A model generated the notes under the pieces. That model made no database searches, had not been told where the DNA came from, and worked only from the letters and a program-made list of their open reading frames with translations. Positions 1 through 5,282 of a DNA stretch of 5,282 nt are shown here, in pieces; positions within the stretch are counted from its first letter, which is position 1; every line of letters starts with the position of its first letter. Origin of the DNA: Mariprofundus sp. (GTDB taxonomy: Bacteria; Pseudomonadota; Zetaproteobacteria; Mariprofundales; Mariprofundaceae); NCBI GenBank assembly GCA_015485035.1, contig WFUI01000267.1, forward strand, positions 1 to 5,282, read 5' to 3'. The translations under genes and the position numbers were made by a program.

Positions 1-255
1 CGATATTGCTATTATTGTGAAAGGAAGACCGTCCAAAAGCCTCATATCGGTTTCTGGTCATGGCTATTGATAGTTTTTACCCTGGGGCTGTGGTTGCTGG
101 TGGTGAAGTTGTTTTATCGTAATCGCTGCTCGGGCTGTGGTATGACCAGAAAGCAGGCGAATAAAATTGCTTTTCCGGCCGAGTACTGGGCCCCGACAAT
201 CCTGTTACTGTCGTTGCTGTTCTTTATCCTTATCTTATGGGCTGCTTTACCCTGA
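1..255 (+). CDS. Small membrane protein with split CxxC pairs, C-terminal part (5' end outside window)
   Basis: The reading frame is open from base 1, so the true start lies to the left. A TTG at 67 could in principle start a 62-residue protein, but the upstream codons encode a meaningful CxxC motif. The visible 84 residues hold C3-Y-Y-C6, a hydrophobic segment at about 18-38 containing TLGLWLLVV, a second pair C43-S-G-C46-G, and a second hydrophobic segment at about 64-83 next to the stop. CxxC, about 36 residues with a hydrophobic core, then CxxCG resembles bacterial zinc-ribbon membrane proteins and the eukaryotic LITAF arrangement, in which both cysteine pairs lie on one membrane face and bind one zinc. 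This is inference from spacing only; no function is known to me. The porin start follows 52 nt after the stop, so co-transcription is possible. I am confident that it is a real gene and unsure what it does. Confidence 0.6.
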   Translation, partial: RYCYYCERKTVQKPHIGFWSWLLIVFTLGLWLLVVKLFYRNRCSGCGMTRKQANKIAFPAEYWAPTILLLSLLFFILILWAALP

Positions 256-277
256 TTATTAATTTCAAGCTATGTGC

Positions 278-293
278 GCGTGCTCTGGCACGC
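278..293 (+). repeat. Small perfect hairpin in the porin leader
   Basis: GCGTGC (278-283) and GCACGC (288-293) form a perfect 6-bp, GC-rich stem with a TCTG loop. No T-tract follows, so it does not look like an intrinsic terminator. It ends one base before the AGGGAGA ribosome binding sequence of the porin. It could protect the 5' end of a processed porin mRNA or influence ribosome access. The structure is seen directly; its function is inferred. Confidence 0.4.
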
Positions 294-310
294 AGGGAGA
301 AAATAACGTG
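294..310 (+). promoter_or_regulatory. Ribosome binding site and GTG start of the porin
   Basis: AGGGAGA at 294-300 is a near-consensus Shine-Dalgarno sequence placed 7 nt before GTG 308-310. The in-frame ATG at 272 has no purine-rich sequence upstream, and starting there would put 12 polar residues before an otherwise classical signal peptide. This decides the start in favour of GTG 308. Confidence 0.75.
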
Positions 311-1516
311 AGGCACAGATATCATATCGGGTGTTTATTACTGTTTTTTACGCTGGTCATTGTAGTGCCCGCGGCGCAGGCAGAATCCCCCGGTTTTCTT
401 GGTCAGCCGGGCAGCGCTCAAAAAGATGCGGCAGTGCATGGGCATGATATCGTGTTGCCGGGTATTAGCGGTGACTGGGGAGGCACAAGAACCAGCCTGG
501 AAGATCGTGGCATTAGCATTGAAGGCACTTATACCAGTGAGTTTGTGCGCGATTTCTCAGGTGGAACCCCTGGCGGAAATAACGTGACCTATCAGGATAA
601 TCTCGATCTGACGATGACTTTCGATAGTAAAAAACTGGGCCTGTGGCAGGGAGGAACCCTGTTTATCTATGGGCTGCGCAATCATGGCGGTGATCCAAGC
701 GCCAATATTATTGGTGATTTGCAGACAGCCAGTAATATAGAGGCGCCCGATCAGTTTATTGTGCATGAGGCATGGTATGAACAACAGTTTTCAGGTGGTT
801 TTTTATCGGTTCTGGTCGGTCTGCATGATTTGAATTCGGAATTCTATGTGTCGGATTATGGTTCTTTGTTTATGAACAGTTCATTTGGTATTGGCCCTGA
901 GATGTCCGCGAATGTGCCGGCGTCGCTATTTCCCAAAGCGGGTCTGACGTTTCGTGTGCGTGTTACACCGACCAATAGCAGCTATGTGCAGACGGCTATC
1001 TGTGATGGTGATCCCTCGACACGGAGTATTCATTCGACAGAGGGGCAATTAATGCTTGGCGAGGCCGGGTTCAGTATCGGCACAGCTACTTATAAAGTGG
1101 GCTACTGGAACCACAGTGCAGATAAAGTCTTTGCCGGACAAACATTCGGGAATGATTATGGGATGTACGGTATTATTGATCAGGAGATTATGCATTTTGA
1201 TGAAGATTCCACGATCGGTGCATTCTTTCAATATGGCTGGGCACCGGCTGCACGGAATGCAATCACGCGTTATATCGGTGCCGGTTTTCATCTCCATGGT
1301 ATGATTCCAACACGCCATGAAGATGATATCGGTATCGCCATCGCTCGCGCTGATACCCATCTGGCTGCTGAAACAACGCTGGAATTAACCTATCGGCTGG
1401 TGCTGATGCCGTGGCTGACTATCCAGCCATCGTATCAGATCATTCGTAATCCGGGTGGCGATGCTGCGATTCATACGGCTAAGGTCGGGATTCTACGCTT
1501 TGAAGTCATTTTGTAG
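308..1516 (+). CDS. Carbohydrate-selective porin, OprB family
   Basis: This is an outer-membrane beta-barrel porin of the OprB type, which lets sugars or other small solutes diffuse into the periplasm. From GTG 308 it is 402 residues, a usual length for the family. Residues 1-25 are a Sec signal peptide: basic start (VRHRYH), hydrophobic core (LLLFFTLVIVV) and a cleavage site after PAAQA, leaving about 377 mature residues. Family hallmarks are SGDWGGTRT with LEDRG(I) at about 54-69, the WYEQQF...VGLHDLNSEF region at about 157-180, and PWLTIQPSYQIIRNPGG at about 368-384. The protein ends in a short strand (ILRFEVIL) rather than in the terminal aromatic residue common in porins. An alternative in-frame ATG at 272 adds 12 residues but lacks a ribosome binding site. 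The substrate cannot be told from sequence; OprB homologues are not all sugar-specific. The next gene downstream is an inner-membrane transporter on the same strand, which fits a solute-handling neighbourhood but does not prove a shared substrate. Confidence 0.88.
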   Translation: MRHRYHIGCLLLFFTLVIVVPAAQAESPGFLGQPGSAQKDAAVHGHDIVLPGISGDWGGTRTSLEDRGISIEGTYTSEFVRDFSGGTPGGNNVTYQDNLDLTMTFDSKKLGLWQGGTLFIYGLRNHGGDPSANIIGDLQTASNIEAPDQFIVHEAWYEQQFSGGFLSVLVGLHDLNSEFYVSDYGSLFMNSSFGIGPEMSANVPASLFPKAGLTFRVRVTPTNSSYVQTAICDGDPSTRSIHSTEGQLMLGEAGFSIGTATYKVGYWNHSADKVFAGQTFGNDYGMYGIIDQEIMHFDEDSTIGAFFQYGWAPAARNAITRYIGAGFHLHGMIPTRHEDDIGIAIARADTHLAAETTLELTYRLVLMPWLTIQPSYQIIRNPGGDAAIHTAKVGILRFEVIL

Positions 1517-1636
1517 CAGAAGGCATAACCAGGGTGCGTAAATGGATGTTTATTTTTTGCGGTTTTTCCTATCTGGAGATGAGGTGTATGATGCGGGGCG
1601 TATCAAATCCCTGTTGATCATGAAAAGGATGAACTT

Positions 1637-2989
1637 ATGAATTCCGCTGAACGTCGAAGTGTATTTTCGCTGGCTGGTATATACAGCCTGCGCATGCTGG
1701 GCTTGTTTCTCATTCTGCCGGTGTTTGCACTGTATGCCGAACACCTCGATGGCGTGACTCCCATGCTGATCGGACTTGCGCTGGGGGCCTACGGTTTGAC
1801 CATGGCGCTGTTACAGATTCCGTTCGGTATGTTATCGGATCGGATCGGGCGAAAACCGGTAATCACTGCCGGGCTGATTATCTTTGCCATCGGCAGTGTG
1901 GTTGCCGCATCATCACATGATATATGGGGTGTGATATTTGGTCGTGCCTTGCAAGGTGCAGGTGCCATTGCTGCCGCCATGATGGCTTTGCTGGCTGATC
2001 TGACGCGCGAAGAAATTCGTACCAAGGCAACAGCCATGATCGGCATGTCCATCGGGATGTCTTTTACCGTGTCGTTGATACTGGGGCCGTGGCTGGATGC
2101 AGCTATCGGGGTGAATGGTATATTCTGGCTTACCGCTGTGCTGGCGGTGGGAGCGATTGTGGTGCTGCATACGGCCATTCCTACGCCCGAGCACAGCTCA
2201 ATCCATCGTGATGCAGAAACGATTCCCGCCCAGTTGGGAGCTGCGCTACGGAATATAGAATTATTGCGGCTTGATATTGGTATTCTGATTCTGCATTCCA
2301 TTATGACTGCGATGTTTATAGCGCTGCCTTTTGTATTGCGCGATCAGTTGCACTTGCCATCGCTACACCATTCCTGGGTTTATTTGCCGATTCTGGTGGT
2401 GGCCATGGCATTGATGGTTCCAATGGTGATCATCGCTGAAAAACGTAAAAAGCTGAAACCTGTTTTCCTGGCTGCGATTGCCCTGATTGCTGTTTCCGCC
2501 GCCGTACTGTCGATGACTCATAGTGGATGGATCGGTGTAATTACCGGTCTGCTGCTCTTTTTTATTGCCTACAATGTTCTGGAAGCAACCCTGCCTTCAC
2601 TGGTATCACGTATTGCACCGGTGGATGGCAAGGGAACGGCGATGGGGGTATATTCAACCAGCCAGTTTCTTGGTGCTTTTGTCGGAGGAGCCGGTGGCGG
2701 CATGTTATTGGGGCATTTTGGTGTAACCGGAATTTTCGTTGCCTGCTCGCTTGGTGCAATACTTTGGCTGGGGCTGGCATATGGCATGACACCGCCACGC
2801 ATGCTTTCAGCCACCATGATGGCTGTTGACCCCTCACGCATTGGTGATGCCAAAGCGCTGGAAGCATCCCTGTTGCAGCTGGCGGGCGTGGCAGAGGTCA
2901 GGGTTGTTGCGGAGGAGAAGGTGGCTTATCTGCGTGTGGAAAAAGAGCACTTCGACCCTGAAGCGGCAAAGGCACTGCTTCAGTTATAA
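1637..2989 (+). CDS. Major facilitator superfamily transporter, YajR-like, with C-terminal YAM-type domain
   Basis: This is an inner-membrane secondary transporter of 450 residues, close to the length of E. coli YajR (about 454). Twelve hydrophobic segments run from about 10 to 385. MFS motif A is present as GMLSDRIGRKPV at 64-75, with D68 and R72-K73 in the loop after TM2. The motif-B-like RALQGAGA lies at 103-110 and LGP in TM5 at 149-151. The opening FSLAGIYSLRMLGLFLILPVF is also typical of YajR. After TM12 a soluble tail of about 60 residues (391-450) has an alternating beta/alpha pattern (LLQLAGVAEVRVV, KVAYLRVEKE, DPEAAKALLQL) that matches the ferredoxin-like YAM domain. AAGGA at 1625-1629, 7 nt before the ATG, supports the start. 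YajR is a proton-driven drug/H+ antiporter-like protein whose natural substrate is uncertain, so no substrate is assigned here. It lies 120 nt after the porin on the same strand and could be co-transcribed. It converges with oadB. Confidence 0.88.
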   Translation: MNSAERRSVFSLAGIYSLRMLGLFLILPVFALYAEHLDGVTPMLIGLALGAYGLTMALLQIPFGMLSDRIGRKPVITAGLIIFAIGSVVAASSHDIWGVIFGRALQGAGAIAAAMMALLADLTREEIRTKATAMIGMSIGMSFTVSLILGPWLDAAIGVNGIFWLTAVLAVGAIVVLHTAIPTPEHSSIHRDAETIPAQLGAALRNIELLRLDIGILILHSIMTAMFIALPFVLRDQLHLPSLHHSWVYLPILVVAMALMVPMVIIAEKRKKLKPVFLAAIALIAVSAAVLSMTHSGWIGVITGLLLFFIAYNVLEATLPSLVSRIAPVDGKGTAMGVYSTSQFLGAFVGGAGGGMLLGHFGVTGIFVACSLGAILWLGLAYGMTPPRMLSATMMAVDPSRIGDAKALEASLLQLAGVAEVRVVAEEKVAYLRVEKEHFDPEAAKALLQL

Positions 2990-3054
2990 ACTGAAAATTA
3001 AAATACGCCATGAAGAAAGCAGGGGCTGTATTTGTCTCAGACTTGGTGGCTTCA

Positions 3055-3080
3055 TTCGCCTGAAGAGTCATTCAGGCGGA
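3055..3080. terminator. Inverted repeat between convergent genes, possible bidirectional terminator
   Basis: CGCCTGAA (3057-3064) and TTCAGGCG (3071-3078) form a perfect 8-bp stem around the loop GAGTCA. A T-G wobble and a T-A pair extend it to 10 bp. It lies about 65 nt past the stop of the plus-strand transporter and about 50 nt past the stop of minus-strand oadB, the expected place for a shared terminator. Neither side carries a run of T, so it is not a canonical intrinsic terminator. It may instead block 3' exonucleases after Rho-dependent termination. The rest of the 140-bp gap shows no gene. Confidence 0.45.
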
Positions 3081-3129
3081 ACAGGCAGCAGAATGATTTG
3101 ATAAGTGTGGATGGGTTGTCAGTGACGCG

Positions 3130-4278
3130 TTATCCGCCACCAACAACGGCTAACAGGATACCGGCAGCAACAGCGGAACCAATAACGCCTGCCACATTCG
3201 GTCCCATGGCATGCATGAGCAGGAAGTTATGATGATCGGCTTCCAGCCCGACTTTATTCACCACGCGTGCTGCCATTGGCACGGCGGATACACCGGCTGC
3301 ACCAATCAGCGGGTTGATTTTGCCGCCACTTAAATGATACATCACTTTGCCCATCAATACGCCGGCTGCAGTGCCGATGCCGAAGGCGATCATGCCCAGC
3401 AGCAGGATACCCAGCGTTTCCATATTAAGAAAATGATCGGCTTGCAGTTTGGAGCCAACTGACAGGCCAAGGAAAATAGTGACAATGTTAATCAATTCAT
3501 GCTGTGCTGTATTGGATAACCGGTCCACCACGCCACATTCCCTGAGCAGGTTTCCGAACGTGAGCATGCCGATCAGCGGTGCGGCGGTCGGCAGGAAAAT
3601 CACACAGAGCAGCAGCACCGTAAGTGGGAAGGCGATTTTTTCAGCCTTGCTGACATGGCGCATCTGTTCCATCCGCACTTTGCGTTCTTTTTCTGTGGTC
3701 AACCAGCGCATAATGGGTGGCTGAATAATCGGAACCAGCGCCATATAGGAATAGGCTGCTACAGCAATTGCGCCGAGCAGGTCAGGTGAGAGCCTTGATG
3801 CCAGAAAGATAGCCGTGGGGCCATCGGCACCACCGATAATGCCGATAGCAGCAGCATCGGCCAGGCTGAATTCGAAGCCGGGAACCATGTTTAAGGCCAA
3901 TGCACCGATCAGAGTAACAAAGATACCGAACTGGGCTGCTGCGCCGAGCATCAGGGTGCGCGGCATAGCTATCAGGGCACCAAAATCGGTCAGTGCACCC
4001 ACGCCCATGAAAATCAGCAGCGGGAACAGACCGGTCTCAATGCCTGTGTGATACAGAATGCCCAGAATCCCGTCGGGCCCGGAAATTTCCGCAACCGGAA
4101 TATTACTCAGAATAGCACCAAAACCCATGGGGACGAGCAATAATGGTTCAAACTTTTTGACGATGGCCAGATAGAGCAGCAACAGGCCGATACCGATCAT
4201 CAATACCTGACCCCATTCAAAGTTGGCGATTCCTGTGGTGACCCACAATTTCATGAGCAGTTCGTTCAGTGTGTTCAT
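3130..4278 (-). CDS. oadB: Sodium-pumping oxaloacetate decarboxylase, beta subunit
   Basis: This is the integral inner-membrane subunit of the biotin-dependent Na+-translocating decarboxylase. It decarboxylates carboxybiotin delivered by OadA and couples this to export of Na+. Its 382 residues are very hydrophobic, with many membrane segments, and typical of the shorter OadB/MmdB/GcdB members (the Klebsiella protein is about 50 residues longer at the N-terminus). Signature motifs are [12 protein letters not shown] around D152, [14 protein letters not shown] around Y178, and [14 protein letters not shown] with N322, G326 and S331. These sit at a constant offset of 51 from Klebsiella D203, Y229, N373, G377 and S382, which are known to be needed for Na+ binding and transport. 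[16 protein letters not shown] closes the protein, followed by a short Gly-rich end. The start ATG overlaps the oadA stop, so both are expressed together. The subfamily (oxaloacetate versus methylmalonyl- or glutaconyl-CoA) is decided by the oadA neighbour rather than by OadB itself. Confidence 0.94.
   Translation of the reverse strand: MNTLNELLMKLWVTTGIANFEWGQVLMIGIGLLLLYLAIVKKFEPLLLVPMGFGAILSNIPVAEISGPDGILGILYHTGIETGLFPLLIFMGVGALTDFGALIAMPRTLMLGAAAQFGIFVTLIGALALNMVPGFEFSLADAAAIGIIGGADGPTAIFLASRLSPDLLGAIAVAAYSYMALVPIIQPPIMRWLTTEKERKVRMEQMRHVSKAEKIAFPLTVLLLCVIFLPTAAPLIGMLTFGNLLRECGVVDRLSNTAQHELINIVTIFLGLSVGSKLQADHFLNMETLGILLLGMIAFGIGTAAGVLMGKVMYHLSGGKINPLIGAAGVSAVPMAARVVNKVGLEADHHNFLLMHAMGPNVAGVIGSAVAAGILLAVVGGG
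4275..4278 (-). promoter_or_regulatory. ATGA stop/start overlap coupling oadA and oadB
   Basis: On the minus strand the oadB ATG (4278-4276) overlaps the oadA TGA (4277-4275). The bases before the ATG (ctggttactatttc) contain no clear Shine-Dalgarno sequence. Translation of oadB therefore probably depends on ribosomes finishing oadA, which would help keep the subunits in step. Confidence 0.8.
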
Positions 4279-5282
4279 GAAATAGTAACCAGTGGTTGTC
4301 CTACGGTGACAGCATCACCTTCTTTCACTTCAATACTGACAATGGTGCCGCTGTGAGTGGAGCGTACTTCTGTTTCCATTTTCATTGCTTCCATAATCAG
4401 GATCACATCACCATCCTCAACATGTTGATTGGTTGTAACGTTAATTTTGAAAATAGTACCGGCCATCGGCGCACCGACCGAGGTGGCGGGCTTGTTGACT
4501 GCCGGGGCGGCAGCCGGAGCCGGGTTGATCGGAACACTGTCGGCAGGATGCATGGAACTGACTTCACCTTCGGGTGTCACCACAACATCGTAATCGGAGC
4601 CATTAACTGTAATGAGATAGCGTTCAGCGATAGCCGGAGGAAGCTCAGTCTCTTCTTCCAGCCATGGGGCAGTTTCAAAGGCATCGGGGTTATTGCGGTT
4701 CTTGAGGAATTTCAGTCCGACTTGCGGGAACAGGGCATAGATCAGCACATCGTCGATCAGCTCATCCGACAATTCGAAGCCTTCTTCGGCAGCAATACTG
4801 CTCAATTCCAGTGTCAGCTTATCCATTTCATCATCAATCAGGTCGGCAGGGCGACAGGAAATCGGTTTGTCACCCTCGAGTACGCGCATTTGCAGTTCTG
4901 TATCTACCGGTGCCGGTGTTTGGCCGTACTCGCCCTTGAGAATGCCGGCCGTTTCCTTGGTAATGGTGCGATAGCGTTCGCCAGCCAGGACATTGAATAC
5001 CGCCTGTGTGCCAACGATCTGGGATGTGGGGGTAACCAGCGGTATAAACCCCAGGTCTTCGCGAACCCTGGGGATTTCATCCAGTACTTCATCGAAACGG
5101 TCATCTGCATTTTGTAATACCAGCTGGCTTTCCAGATTGGTGAGCATGCCGCCGGGAACTTGTGCAACCAGAATGCGTGAATCAATGCCGCGCAGGGAGC
5201 CTTCAAATTTTTCGTATTTTTTGCGGATATCCCTGAGATCCGCGGCGATTTCTTCCAGCAGTTTGAGGTTAAGGCCGGTGGA
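4275..5282 (-). CDS. oadA: Oxaloacetate decarboxylase alpha subunit, C-terminal part (5' end beyond right edge)
   Basis: This is the cytoplasmic, biotin-carrying subunit: its carboxyltransferase moves the carboxyl group from oxaloacetate to biotin, yielding pyruvate. The frame is open to the last base, so the ATG at 5147 is internal. 335 residues are visible of an expected 590-600. The N-terminal TIM-barrel carboxyltransferase core, with its metal and substrate residues, is mostly off the window. The visible part starts with its tail ([20 protein letters not shown], then [13 protein letters not shown]), followed by the conserved PYC_OADA domain ([20 protein letters not shown] and [13 protein letters not shown]) to about residue 235. 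A Pro/Ala-rich linker follows ([14 protein letters not shown], about 253-266), then the biotinyl domain, about 270-335. The biotin-accepting lysine lies in EAMKMETE at visible residue 301, codon at 4382-4380. The protein ends GQPLVTIS. Pyruvate carboxylase subunit B has the same architecture, but the overlapping oadB makes the sodium pump the better call. Confidence 0.93.
   Translation of the reverse strand, partial: STGLNLKLLEEIAADLRDIRKKYEKFEGSLRGIDSRILVAQVPGGMLTNLESQLVLQNADDRFDEVLDEIPRVREDLGFIPLVTPTSQIVGTQAVFNVLAGERYRTITKETAGILKGEYGQTPAPVDTELQMRVLEGDKPISCRPADLIDDEMDKLTLELSSIAAEEGFELSDELIDDVLIYALFPQVGLKFLKNRNNPDAFETAPWLEEETELPPAIAERYLITVNGSDYDVVVTPEGEVSSMHPADSVPINPAPAAAPAVNKPATSVGAPMAGTIFKINVTTNQHVEDGDVILIMEAMKMETEVRSTHSGTIVSIEVKEGDAVTVGQPLVTIS

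Noticed and set aside
323..334. Cysteine early in the porin signal sequence (HIGC) as a lipobox
   Set aside because: It lies at residue 9, before the hydrophobic core, so it cannot be a signal peptidase II site; the AQA cleavage site after the core fits signal peptidase I.
1549..1558. T-rich run after the porin as an intrinsic terminator
   Set aside because: Only a weak 4-bp AT stem (TAAA/TTTA) precedes it, not enough for a terminator hairpin.
1563..1592. Possible promoter for the YajR-like gene with TATGAT at 1587-1592
   Set aside because: The -10-like hexamer is good (5 of 6), but no acceptable -35 lies 16-18 bases upstream; TTGCGG at 1557-1562 is 24 bases away. It is too weak to call.
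1602..1618. ATCAA-N7-TTGAT inverted repeat before the YajR-like gene, reminiscent of an FNR/CRP-type site
   Set aside because: The FNR arrangement is TTGAT-N4-ATCAA, the opposite order and spacing. Five-base arms are expected by chance at this length.
1789..2301. Minus-strand open frame of 170 codons inside the transporter gene
   Set aside because: It is antisense to conserved MFS sequence including motif A, has a low-complexity composition and lacks a recognisable product.
4296..5117. Long plus-strand open frame (273 codons) antisense to oadA
   Set aside because: It lies entirely opposite well-conserved oadA coding sequence and its translation shows no recognisable domain; it is a shadow of the codon pattern of oadA.
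5145..5147. ATG at 5147 as the start of the minus-strand biotin protein
   Set aside because: The frame continues open to the window edge and encodes conserved OadA sequence upstream ([20 protein letters not shown]), so this methionine is internal.

Overview
This is an ordinary-looking chromosomal stretch from a Gram-negative (diderm) bacterium. The evidence for a diderm is an outer-membrane porin of the OprB type with a classical Sec signal peptide. By eye G+C is close to half. The gene content (OprB-like porin, YajR-like transporter, Na+-pumping oxaloacetate decarboxylase) suggests a proteobacterium, perhaps gamma- or zeta-proteobacterial and aquatic. The genus cannot be named from the sequence alone. 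Coding density is high, and I see no mobile elements, RNA genes, CRISPR array or phage genes.

Left half, plus strand: (1) the 3' end of a small membrane protein with two CxxC pairs on either side of a hydrophobic stretch (1-255); (2) an OprB-family carbohydrate-selective porin, best started at GTG 308 rather than the upstream ATG 272 (308-1516); (3) a 12-TM major facilitator with a C-terminal soluble domain, like E. coli YajR (1637-2989). Genes 1 and 2 are about 50 nt apart and may share a transcript. A small perfect hairpin sits directly against the porin ribosome binding site.

Right half, minus strand: oadA (C-terminal 335 residues only, running off the right edge) and oadB. They overlap by four bases (ATGA) and so are translationally coupled. 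OadA carries the biotin and transfers carboxylate from oxaloacetate. OadB is the integral membrane subunit that decarboxylates carboxybiotin and exports Na+. All the OadB residues known to matter for Na+ transport appear to be present. The third subunit, OadG, is not in the window and would have to lie upstream of oadA or elsewhere.

The two halves converge on a 140-bp gap (2990-3129) holding a strong inverted repeat without a U-tract. It may act as a shared terminator or transcript-end stabiliser. I found no convincing undescribed system. The most interesting points are the LITAF-like split zinc-ribbon protein at the left edge, the hairpin against the porin RBS, and the atypical convergent hairpin.
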